From SVTX01 sp045638125 (GTDB taxonomy: Bacteria > Bacillota > Clostridia > Oscillospirales > CAG-272): a stretch of 25,177 nt of DNA. Within the stretch, counting starts at the first letter, position 1. The number at the start of each line of letters is the position of its first letter. The notes beneath the pieces are model-generated. The model had not been told where the DNA came from, searched no databases, and was given only the letters and a program-made list of their open reading frames with translations. The position numbers and the translations under genes are program-made. Positions 13,865-21,853 of the stretch are shown here, piece by piece. The stretch spans positions 1 through 25,177 of the forward strand of contig JAZUAS010000132.1 of NCBI GenBank assembly GCA_045638125.1, read 5' to 3'.

Positions 13865-15217
13865 GTGAGCAAAGATTTAAAATGGATATGGCTGGCTGAA
13901 AAATGCGGCCCAGGTAGCACGGAGCTTTTAAAGCTTATAGAGAAGCTCGGCGATATTGATGATATATTCGGAGCCGATTATGATGGCTATTGTGAGACCG
14001 GTGTGAGCGAAAGACTTTGCGAGGATCTTTGTGATAAGGATACCGCAAACGCTATGAAGATAATGTCATACTGCAACTCTGCAGGCGTGACTCTGCTTAC
14101 CTATGATTCGCCCAAATACCCCGCAAGCCTTCGTTCGCTGAAGAATCCTCCCGCGGTGCTCTATTGTCTTGGGGAGTTGCCCGATCTCAACAGAAACCTC
14201 TGTATTTCCGTGGTTGGCACTCGCACAATGAGTGAATACGGTATGAGAGCGGCGTATAAAATAGCTTATGAGGTTGCCTCGTCGGGAGCGGTTGTGATCA
14301 GTGGAATGGCTCTTGGAATAGATGGAATAGCCGCTTGCGCGGCAATCGCGTCGGGAGGCAAGACTGTTGCAGTGCTCGGTTGCGGCATAGATCGAGTATA
14401 TCCCAAGTCTCATCAAAAACTTTGGGAGGCAATTAAGCGACAGGGCGCGGTCATTACCGAATTTCCGCCCGATACAGAGCCTCGCGGAATGAATTTCCCT
14501 ATAAGAAATCGTATAATCAGCGGTCTCGGTCAAGGAACCGTGGTTGTCGATGCCGACTTGGAGAGCGGCGCGATGATCACTGCAAAAAATGCAATATTAC
14601 AGGGACGCGACATATATGCCGTGCCTGCAAACATAGGCTCCGAGAACTCCTCGGGTACTAACAGTCTTATTCGTGACGGCGCGCAAGCGGTGCTCTGCGG
14701 TAACGATATAATTCGCAATTATATGTATATTTACCGCGACAGACTTGACGTGTCAAGGCTGATGAGAGCAGAGAAGAATTCGGACTTTAATCTTGATTTC
14801 GTAAGCCGAATGGGTGTCGCGGCAAAGATCTCTGCGAGCGGCGCGAAGAAGCAGATCGGAGAGGGTTCGCCTCTAAAGAAAAACGCTGTGAGCGATCATC
14901 GCAGGGGCGAAAAGAAATCCGACAGAATTTCCACAAGTGAGGGCATTAAGGAATCCGTAAATCCTGCCGTTCAAAAAGATCCTGACGAGGTTGCGTCGGT
15001 TAAAAAGAAGCAGGGCGACGATTCCGCAAAGATACTCGAAACATTGGGCGAAAAGCAAAGAAAGATATTTGACGAGATGCCCCTCGACAGAGCGGTCACC
15101 GTTGATTATCTCACAAAAACCGGCTTCACCTTGGGCGAGGTCATTTCAGCACTTACGGTTCTTGAGATTAAAGGACTTGTGTCCTCTCTTCCGGGTGCGC
15201 TTTACATAAGAAAGTAA
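13865..15217 (+). CDS. dprA: DNA-processing protein DprA (Smf)
   Basis: DprA binds incoming single-stranded DNA and loads RecA in natural transformation; it is also widely kept by bacteria not known to be competent. A SAM/HhH-like N-terminal region (1-80) is followed by the Rossmann-like DprA core, with VVGTR, SGMALGID (about 146-153), GCGIDRVYP (from about 173), FPIRNRIISGL and LESGAMITA. After it comes a long charged Ser/Lys-rich linker (about 310-385), then a winged helix (about 390-450, KIFDEMPLDRAVTVDYL). At 450 residues it is longer than the usual 290-380, and the linker accounts for the excess. The start is GTG at 13865, seven bases after GGGAGG. The dprA-topA-trmFO order is typical of Firmicutes. 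No other competence gene is in the window. Confidence 0.95.
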   Translation: MSKDLKWIWLAEKCGPGSTELLKLIEKLGDIDDIFGADYDGYCETGVSERLCEDLCDKDTANAMKIMSYCNSAGVTLLTYDSPKYPASLRSLKNPPAVLYCLGELPDLNRNLCISVVGTRTMSEYGMRAAYKIAYEVASSGAVVISGMALGIDGIAACAAIASGGKTVAVLGCGIDRVYPKSHQKLWEAIKRQGAVITEFPPDTEPRGMNFPIRNRIISGLGQGTVVVDADLESGAMITAKNAILQGRDIYAVPANIGSENSSGTNSLIRDGAQAVLCGNDIIRNYMYIYRDRLDVSRLMRAEKNSDFNLDFVSRMGVAAKISASGAKKQIGEGSPLKKNAVSDHRRGEKKSDRISTSEGIKESVNPAVQKDPDEVASVKKKQGDDSAKILETLGEKQRKIFDEMPLDRAVTVDYLTKTGFTLGEVISALTVLEIKGLVSSLPGALYIRK

Positions 15218-15252
15218 TTCAGTAATCGTATTGAAAGGATATATATATTTCA

Positions 15253-17577
15253 ATGGCAAATTTAGTAATCATGGAGTCACCCTCCAAGGCAAACACAGTA
15301 AAGAGCTATCTTGGCTCTAACTATAAGGTTATAGCATCGATAGGACACATAAGAGATCTCCCTAAATCCACTCTCGGAGTTGATATTGAGAACGATTTTG
15401 CAGCTCACTATATCAACATCCGCGGCAAGGGCGACATTATCAAGGAGATCAAAAAGGAAGCGAAGAACGCAAATAAGATATTCCTCGCAACCGACCCTGA
15501 CCGCGAGGGAGAGGCTATTTCTTGGCACCTTGCAACGGCTCTCGGCATCCCGCTTGAAAAGACTCAGAGAGTTACCTTCAACGAGATCACAAAGAACGTT
15601 GTTAAGGCGGCTATCAAAAAGCCAAGAAACATCGATATGAGTCTGGTTGATGCCCAGCAGGCGAGAAGAATTCTCGACAGAATAGTGGGCTACAAGATCT
15701 CCCCCCTGCTTTGGAAGAACGTCAAGAGTGGATTGAGTGCAGGAAGAGTTCAGTCTGTTGCTACCAGAATCATTGTTGAGAGAGAAGAAGAGATTAAGAG
15801 CTTCGTTCCCGTTGAATATTGGACGATCGAGGTAACACTCCTGTCCTCCGACGGCAAGCCCTTTACCGTACGTTTCTTTGGCGATGCAAACGGCAAGATA
15901 GAGCTTTCAAACGAGGCAGAGGCTATGGCTGTTGTGAATGCACTTAACGCTAAGAGCTTTGAGGTCAAGGCGGTCAAGCGTTCTACAAGACATAAGGCTC
16001 CCCAGCCTCCCTTTACCACCTCCACCCTTCAGCAGGAGGGATATAAGAAGCTTGGCTTCCAGTCGCAGAGAACCATGAGAACGGCGCAGGAGCTTTACGA
16101 GGGAATTAACCTTGGAAGCGAGAACGGAGGAGTGCAGGGTCTTATAACCTATATGCGTACCGACTCTCTCCGCGTATCCGCCGAGGCGCAGGATGCGGCA
16201 AGAGCATATATCGCAGATAAATTCGGTGATAAGTACAATACCGGAGAGCCCAGAGTATTTAAATCCAAGTCGGGTGTTCAGGATGCGCACGAGGCTATTC
16301 GTCCTTCAAACGTAAATCTTGATCCCAAGAAGATAAAGGCATATCTCTCCGCAGATCAGTATAAGCTCTATAAGCTTATTTGGGACAGATTCGTAGCCAG
16401 CCAGATGGAATCGGCAGAGCTTGCCACTCTCAACGTTGAGGTTGAGTCTGCAGGATACATCTTCCGCACAGGCGGATATACCGTAGCTTTCCCCGGATAT
16501 ATGGCAGTATATGAGGAAAGCGTTGACGAGACAGCCGCCGAGGGAGAAGAGCAGAAGAACGCCAAGATTCCCGAGCTTTCCGAGGGTGAGAAGCTTGAAT
16601 CCGATCACATCGATCCCACCAAGCACTTCACCGAGCCTCCCCCAAGATTTAACGAGGGTTCTCTCGTTAAATTCCTTGAGGAAAAGGGAATCGGTCGTCC
16701 CAGTACCTTTGAGTCTACAATTACAACTATCACTTCGAGAAACTACGTTAAGCGCGAGGGCAAGAATAAGGTTCTCGTTCCCACTCCTCTCGGAGAGATC
16801 ACAACCAAGCTTATGTGCGAGAACTTTGATAGCATCGTTGACTATGAGTTCACCGCAGAGATGGAGAATAAGCTTGACGCTATTGAAAAGAGCGAGCAGA
16901 GTCTTAACAGCGTTCTGCGTGAATTCTGGGCAGATTTCTCCAAGCAGTTGGAGGTAGCTCAGGAAAAGCTTGCCGAGACCAATATTGAGCTTCCCGTTGA
17001 GGAGACCGATATCGAGTGCGAAAAGTGCGGTAGCATGATGGTAGTTAAGAACGGACGCTTCGGTAAGTTTGCCGCTTGTCCCAACTATCCCAGATGCCGT
17101 AACACCAAGCCTCTGACCGCTACCAAGCCTGAGGATGCTGACGTTGAAGAAGGACAGACCGAGGAAAAGAAGGAAAAAGAAAAGAAACTTATCGTAGCTG
17201 ATTTCAAGTGTGAAAAGTGTGGCTCCGATATGGTGCTTAGAACCGGAAAATTCGGTAGTTTCTATGCTTGCGCTAATTATCCTGCTTGTAAGAATACAAA
17301 GCAGAAGACAAAGGATATAGGTGTTCCTTGTCCCGAATGCGGAGCGAAGATAGTAACCAGATACAGCAGAAGCAGAACCGCATTCTATGGTTGCGAGAGA
17401 TACCCCGAATGTAAGTTCTCCTCTTGGGATATGCCTATGGAGAAGAAGTGCCCCGATTGTGGCAAGAACCTTTTCCATAAGAAGGGTAAGCCCCAGCTTA
17501 TCTGTCACGACGAAAAATGCGGATATTCCGAACCCTACGTCGCTCCCGAAAAGACCGACGAGGCAGAGGAAAACTGA
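15253..17577 (+). CDS. topA: DNA topoisomerase I (type IA) with four C-terminal zinc ribbons
   Basis: TopA relaxes negative supercoils by a transient 5'-phosphotyrosine break in one strand. The Toprim domain has E8 in VIMESPSK and D81-P-D83-R-E85-G. The active-site tyrosine is Y300 in GLITYMRTDS. PPRFNEGSLVKFLEEKGIGRPSTF marks the central gate domain (given by start and end of the block). From about residue 590 there are four zinc ribbons: three begin CEKC, CEKC or CPEC and end with a CxNYPxC- or CERYPEC-like pair. The last begins CPDC and ends CHDEKC. The length of 774 is slightly above the common 690-720 because of the fourth ribbon and charged linkers. The ATG follows GAAAGGA at a somewhat long spacing. 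The gap to trmFO is six bases. Confidence 0.97.
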   Translation: MANLVIMESPSKANTVKSYLGSNYKVIASIGHIRDLPKSTLGVDIENDFAAHYINIRGKGDIIKEIKKEAKNANKIFLATDPDREGEAISWHLATALGIPLEKTQRVTFNEITKNVVKAAIKKPRNIDMSLVDAQQARRILDRIVGYKISPLLWKNVKSGLSAGRVQSVATRIIVEREEEIKSFVPVEYWTIEVTLLSSDGKPFTVRFFGDANGKIELSNEAEAMAVVNALNAKSFEVKAVKRSTRHKAPQPPFTTSTLQQEGYKKLGFQSQRTMRTAQELYEGINLGSENGGVQGLITYMRTDSLRVSAEAQDAARAYIADKFGDKYNTGEPRVFKSKSGVQDAHEAIRPSNVNLDPKKIKAYLSADQYKLYKLIWDRFVASQMESAELATLNVEVESAGYIFRTGGYTVAFPGYMAVYEESVDETAAEGEEQKNAKIPELSEGEKLESDHIDPTKHFTEPPPRFNEGSLVKFLEEKGIGRPSTFESTITTITSRNYVKREGKNKVLVPTPLGEITTKLMCENFDSIVDYEFTAEMENKLDAIEKSEQSLNSVLREFWADFSKQLEVAQEKLAETNIELPVEETDIECEKCGSMMVVKNGRFGKFAACPNYPRCRNTKPLTATKPEDADVEEGQTEEKKEKEKKLIVADFKCEKCGSDMVLRTGKFGSFYACANYPACKNTKQKTKDIGVPCPECGAKIVTRYSRSRTAFYGCERYPECKFSSWDMPMEKKCPDCGKNLFHKKGKPQLICHDEKCGYSEPYVAPEKTDEAEEN

Positions 17578-17583
17578 TAATTT

Positions 17584-18978
17584 GTGAAAATGGAAAATAA
17601 CAAAGTGATAAACGTCTTTGGCGCAGGCCTTGCAGGCTGTGAGGCCGCTTGGCAGATAGCGAAACGAGGCTTGCGAGTAAGACTTTTCGAAATGAAGCCG
17701 AAGAAATATACCCCTGCACACCATAGTGAGGGCTTTGCAGAGCTGGTTTGCTCAAACTCTCTCCGAAGCGACAGAGTGACCAACGGCGTAGGACTTCTTA
17801 AAGAGGAGCTTTACCGCCTTGACTCTCTCATTATGGAGGCGGCGTATGCTACACGCGTTCCCGCAGGCTCGGCTCTTGCGGTGGATAGAGATCTTTTCTC
17901 GGCTTACGTAACAGAAAAAATCAAGAATCATCCTAATATCGAGATAATCGAGGAGGAGGTCAGCTCGGTGGAGGACGGTACTATCACCGTTATAGCAACC
18001 GGACCTCTCACCAGCTCGCCTATGGCGGAATATATCGAGAAGGAGCTTGGACTTTCGGGTCTGCACTTCTTTGACGCCGCCGCTCCCATCGTGGACGCAA
18101 GCTCGCTTAACATGGACGTGGTATACGCCGCTTCGAGATACGATAAGGGCGATGCCGATTATCTCAACTGTCCCATGACGCGCGAGCAGTACGATGCTTT
18201 TTATAATGCGCTCATAACCGCTAAGGAAGCCGAGCTCAAGGACTTCGACCGCGAGATGCAGAAGGAGCTTAAGGTATTTGAGGGATGTATGCCCGTTGAG
18301 GTCATGGCAAAGAGAGGATACGATACTCTGCGCTACGGTCCCCTCAAGCCCGTAGGTCTTGTAGATAAGAGAACCGGTGAAGAGTCCTTTGCCGTGGTTC
18401 AGCTCCGCAAGGAAAACGCAGAGGGAACTATGTATAATCTTGTGGGCTTCCAGACTCACTTGACCTTCCCCGAGCAGAAGAGAGTTTTCTCAATGATCCC
18501 CGGACTTGAAAACGCCGACTTCTTGCGCTATGGAATTATGCATCGCAACACTTATATAGATTCTCCCAAGTATCTGAATGCAGATTATTCGCTCCGAACT
18601 AACCCCAATATCTATTTTGCGGGTCAGATGACGGGAGTTGAGGGATATATAGAGTCGGCAGGCTCGGGATTTGTGGCAGGCGTTAACGCCGCTATGAAGG
18701 CGCTTGGCGAGGAAAAGGTAATATTCCCCCAGACTACAATGCTGGGAGCTATGGCACAGTATATCAGCACGGGAAGTCTTAGCGGCAATTTCGTTCCCAT
18801 GAATGCAAACTTCGGTATCGTTGAGCCTCTTGGATACAGAGTCAAGGGCGGTAAGGTTGCAAAGTATGAGGTCATTGCTAAGAGAGCTCTTGAGGTGATC
18901 CCTGAGTTTGGAGCGCGACTTGGTGCAGAAAATTACAAAACGAGAGCGGAGGAGTGCGAAAATGCGGATAATAGTTGA
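17584..18978 (+). CDS. trmFO: Folate-dependent tRNA (uracil-54-C5)-methyltransferase TrmFO
   Basis: TrmFO makes ribothymidine at tRNA position 54 using methylenetetrahydrofolate and FAD, the Gram-positive alternative to SAM-dependent TrmA. The FAD-binding motif VFGAGLAGCEAAW is at residues 10-22. The conserved LVCSNSLRSD near residue 56 carries a family cysteine, and HRNTYIDSP and GQMTGVEGYIESAGSG are also family blocks. At 464 residues it is slightly longer than the usual 435-450. The frame starts with GTG at 17584; ATG at 17590 is an alternative two codons in, and neither has a close ribosome site, so coupling with topA translation is likely. The end overlaps plsX by 17 bases. Confidence 0.95.
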   Translation: MKMENNKVINVFGAGLAGCEAAWQIAKRGLRVRLFEMKPKKYTPAHHSEGFAELVCSNSLRSDRVTNGVGLLKEELYRLDSLIMEAAYATRVPAGSALAVDRDLFSAYVTEKIKNHPNIEIIEEEVSSVEDGTITVIATGPLTSSPMAEYIEKELGLSGLHFFDAAAPIVDASSLNMDVVYAASRYDKGDADYLNCPMTREQYDAFYNALITAKEAELKDFDREMQKELKVFEGCMPVEVMAKRGYDTLRYGPLKPVGLVDKRTGEESFAVVQLRKENAEGTMYNLVGFQTHLTFPEQKRVFSMIPGLENADFLRYGIMHRNTYIDSPKYLNADYSLRTNPNIYFAGQMTGVEGYIESAGSGFVAGVNAAMKALGEEKVIFPQTTMLGAMAQYISTGSLSGNFVPMNANFGIVEPLGYRVKGGKVAKYEVIAKRALEVIPEFGARLGAENYKTRAEECENADNS

Positions 18979-20011
18979 CGTAATGAGTGGCGACAAAGCC
19001 CCTCTTGAAATGCTTCTCGGAGTTTCAAAGGCGGCAGAGCAGGATTTCGCAAAGGACGTGGAATTCACCATAGTTGGTGACGAAAACGTTATCAAAAGCC
19101 TTGCCGAAGAACATAAAATTGATATTTCGAAATACGAGATAAAGCACACCGACATGGTTCTCACTATGGAGGACGAGCCCCAAATGATCATGAAGGAGAA
19201 GAAAAACTCCTCTATGGGCCTGGGACTTCAGCTCTTGGCATCCGGCGAGGGCGATGCATTCGTCAGCGCAGGCAACACAGGTGCGCTTTTTAGCGGCTCT
19301 TCGCTTATAGTTAAAAGACTTCCCGGCATTCAAAGAGCGGGAATCGGAGCTATACTTCCCCTTACCAATCCTATGATCCTTCTTGATTCGGGAGCAAGCG
19401 TGCGCCCAAATGAGGATTATATGACGGGATTTGCCGTAATGGGTAGCGCCTATATGAAAGCGATTTACGGTGTTGACAACCCCAGAGTAGGACTTCTCAA
19501 CAACGGCACCGAGGAGCACAAGGGAACCGAACTTCAGCAGGCGGCTTACCTCAAACTTAAAGAAAGCGAGCTCATCAACTTCATCGGTAACGTAGAGGGC
19601 AACTCTATGGTGCTTGGCGCTTGTGACGTGGCCGTAACAGACGGCTTTACAGGCAACGTGGTACTCAAAGGCATCGAGGGAATGGGTAAGCTTTTGTCGG
19701 GAGAGCTCAAGGCTATGTTCAAGGGCGGACTCGGCGGAATTCTCGCTTACCTTCTTGTCAGCAAAAAGCTTAAGGCGTTCAAAAAGAGATTTGATGCCAA
19801 GGAGCACGGCGGAGCGCCCATACTTGGTTTGAAGAAGACCGTAATCAAGGCACACGGCTCGTCCGATGCCAAGGCGTTTTCAAACGCTATCCGTCAGGCG
19901 ATTAATTGCTACAATAGCGGTGTCGTTGACATAATCGCCGCAGAGGCGGCAAAAATGGCAGAGGAAAGAGCTGCCGCGCAGAAGCTTGCCGAGGAAACGT
20001 CGGCTGAATAA
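18962..20011 (+). CDS. plsX: Phosphate acyltransferase PlsX
   Basis: PlsX converts acyl-ACP to acyl-phosphate, the donor for PlsY in phospholipid synthesis, as a peripheral membrane enzyme. The 350 residues include the N-terminal IIVDVMSGDKAP (family: DxMGGDxAP, here MS for MG), SSMGLGLQLLASGEGDAFVSAGNTGAL, and NVEGNSMVLGACDVAVTDGFTGNV (long blocks named by their start and end). The frame is open 18 codons further upstream, but the ATG at 18962 is chosen because GGAGGAG lies just before it and the family motif begins at once. It overlaps the end of trmFO by 17 bases. In many Firmicutes acpP follows plsX; here rnc follows directly after 28 bases. Confidence 0.95.
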   Translation: MRIIVDVMSGDKAPLEMLLGVSKAAEQDFAKDVEFTIVGDENVIKSLAEEHKIDISKYEIKHTDMVLTMEDEPQMIMKEKKNSSMGLGLQLLASGEGDAFVSAGNTGALFSGSSLIVKRLPGIQRAGIGAILPLTNPMILLDSGASVRPNEDYMTGFAVMGSAYMKAIYGVDNPRVGLLNNGTEEHKGTELQQAAYLKLKESELINFIGNVEGNSMVLGACDVAVTDGFTGNVVLKGIEGMGKLLSGELKAMFKGGLGGILAYLLVSKKLKAFKKRFDAKEHGGAPILGLKKTVIKAHGSSDAKAFSNAIRQAINCYNSGVVDIIAAEAAKMAEERAAAQKLAEETSAE

Positions 20012-20039
20012 TTTAGAAAGGATTTTTGGAGGAGATAAT

Positions 20040-20777
20040 ATGACGGTAAACGGTCAAAACGCGAACTGCGAGCTTGAAGCGGCAATAGGCTATAATTTCA
20101 AGGATAGCGATCTGCTTACACGTGCGCTTACGCACTCGTCTCATTCAAACGAGTCGGGACTGAAAAATCATCATATGTATTGTAACGAAAGACTTGAATT
20201 TTTGGGAGACAGCGTTTTGTCGATCATAACCAGCAAATATCTGTATTCGAAATTCTCGGATTGCCCCGAAGGGGAGCTTACGAGAATGAGAGCAGAGGTG
20301 GTTTGTGAGCGTGCGCTTTCGGGCTACGCCAACACTATCGGTCTTGGCAAATATCTTCTTCTTGGAATCGGCGAGGAGAAGAATAACGGGAGAAGCCGTA
20401 AAAGTATCCTTGCAGATGCATTTGAGGCTCTCTTGGCTGCTATCTATCTTGATGCGGGCGAGGACGGCATGGCTACCGTTGAAAAATTCCTGCTCCCCTT
20501 TATTGTAAAGGAGATAGAGAGCATTGGCAAGAGCAAGGGCTTTTCGGGCGACCCCAAGAGCCTGCTCCAACAGTTCGTTCAGCAGGCAGAGGGCGACTTT
20601 CTTGAATACGTGGTTGTGGGTCAGAGCGGTCCCGATCACATGAAGTCCTTTGAGGTTGAGGCAAGACTCAATTCCAACGTGATCGGCAGAGGTCAGGGAA
20701 GAAGCAAACGCGAGGCAGAGCAGAATGCCGCGCGAGAGGCACTTGAGCTTTTCAGCGTTATTCCTCACGAGGAGTAA
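20040..20777 (+). CDS. rnc: Ribonuclease III
   Basis: RNase III cuts double-stranded RNA, including rRNA precursors and structured mRNAs. The 245-residue protein has the signature NERLEFLGDSVLSI, with E53 and D57 as metal ligands. The second metal site is in LADAFEALLAAIYLDAG (around 130). A double-stranded RNA-binding domain follows from about 165 (DPKSLLQQFVQQ) to AEQNAAREALELF. The upstream frame could begin at 19986 inside plsX, but GGAGGAG immediately before the ATG at 20040 fixes this start. It lies between plsX and the radical SAM gene in the usual rnc-smc neighbourhood. Confidence 0.96.
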   Translation: MTVNGQNANCELEAAIGYNFKDSDLLTRALTHSSHSNESGLKNHHMYCNERLEFLGDSVLSIITSKYLYSKFSDCPEGELTRMRAEVVCERALSGYANTIGLGKYLLLGIGEEKNNGRSRKSILADAFEALLAAIYLDAGEDGMATVEKFLLPFIVKEIESIGKSKGFSGDPKSLLQQFVQQAEGDFLEYVVVGQSGPDHMKSFEVEARLNSNVIGRGQGRSKREAEQNAAREALELFSVIPHEE

Positions 20778-20783
20778 TATTGT

Positions 20784-21851
20784 TTGTCAAAAATGAGCAA
20801 GATCAAACATAGAAACATTCCCATATTCATTCCACACCTCGGATGTCCCAATATGTGCGTTTTTTGTAATCAACGCTCGATCTCGGGTAAGCAGAGCTTT
20901 TGCCGAGAAAATGTGGTGAGGGAGATTGAGGAAGCCCTTGCAACGATTCCTACAGATTTTGAGGTTGAGATAGCATATTTCGGAGGCTCTTTTACGGGAA
21001 TCGACCGTGAGCTGATGATATATCTGCTTGACGTTGCTAAAGATTACGTTGATAATCCCAGAGAGGGATGCGCCTCAGTTTCGGGAATCAGAATGTCCAC
21101 TCGCCCCGATTACATAAACGGAGAGATAATGGAGATCCTCTCTCGCTATCCCGTGAAAACCGTGGAATTGGGACTTCAAAGTATGGATGACGGTGTTTTG
21201 CAGCTTTCCAAGCGAGGACACGATTCTATTCAAGCAGAAAATGCTTGTAAAATGATTAAAAACGCAGGGTACGAGCTTATAGGTCAGATGATGATAGGTC
21301 TGCCTGGTTCTGATCTTGAAAAAGAGCTTATGACCGCGCAAAAAATATGCGAAATGGGTGCTGACGGGGCGAGAATATACCCGACGGTGACATTTTACGA
21401 CACCGAGCTTGCCAAAATGGCAGAGAGCGGCAAATATAAGATGCTCGACCTTGATGATGCGATATACCGCTCAAAGGAGGTCTTGAAGATATTCAATTCG
21501 CGCGGTGTGGAGTGTATTAGAATAGGTCTTTGCGCCAGCGACAATCTTGGAAACCTTGAAAAGGTCAAGGGAGGGGCAAATCACCCCGCCCTCGGAGAGC
21601 TTGTAATGGGCGAGCTTTATTATGACGAATTGCGAGAGAAGATAATAGAGCTTGATCTGAATACGAGCGTTGAGGGTAAGAGTGTTTTGGCAGAAGTCCC
21701 CTGCGGTACTCTTTCCTGCGTCATAGGTCAAAAGAGCAAAAACAGAAGAAGAATTATCGAAGAATTTAAACTTAAAGAGTTAAAAGTAAAAGAAAATGAG
21801 CTTGTAGGGGAGATTATCCTCTGCGAGAATCAAGAAAAGACGGAGGTATAG
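20784..21851 (+). CDS. Radical SAM protein, Elp3-like core without acetyltransferase domain
   Basis: A 355-residue radical SAM enzyme of unknown substrate. The 4Fe-4S cluster motif is CPNMCVFC (C21, C25, C28; spacing CX3CX2C). It is followed by AYFGGSFTGI (the GGE-like strand), RMSTRPDYI, VELGLQSMDDGVL and GQMMIGLPGSD, the strand order of Elp3/YhcC-type radical SAM proteins. The protein ends without the GNAT domain of true Elp3. The start is TTG at 20784, nine bases after GAGGAG; ATG at 20793 is possible but too far from it. It stands between rnc and smc, six and two bases from them. That position suggests shared expression but does not reveal a reaction. RNA modification is a reasonable guess from the family only. 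Confidence 0.88.
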   Translation: MSKMSKIKHRNIPIFIPHLGCPNMCVFCNQRSISGKQSFCRENVVREIEEALATIPTDFEVEIAYFGGSFTGIDRELMIYLLDVAKDYVDNPREGCASVSGIRMSTRPDYINGEIMEILSRYPVKTVELGLQSMDDGVLQLSKRGHDSIQAENACKMIKNAGYELIGQMMIGLPGSDLEKELMTAQKICEMGADGARIYPTVTFYDTELAKMAESGKYKMLDLDDAIYRSKEVLKIFNSRGVECIRIGLCASDNLGNLEKVKGGANHPALGELVMGELYYDELREKIIELDLNTSVEGKSVLAEVPCGTLSCVIGQKSKNRRRIIEEFKLKELKVKENELVGEIILCENQEKTEV

Positions 21852-21853
21852 TT

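Noticed and set aside
16306..17724. Long minus-strand open frame (472 codons) opposite topA
   Set aside because: It lies wholly against a clear topA with catalytic motifs and zinc ribbons. The translation is low-complexity Leu/Cys/Ser-rich with no family features. It is a codon-bias shadow.
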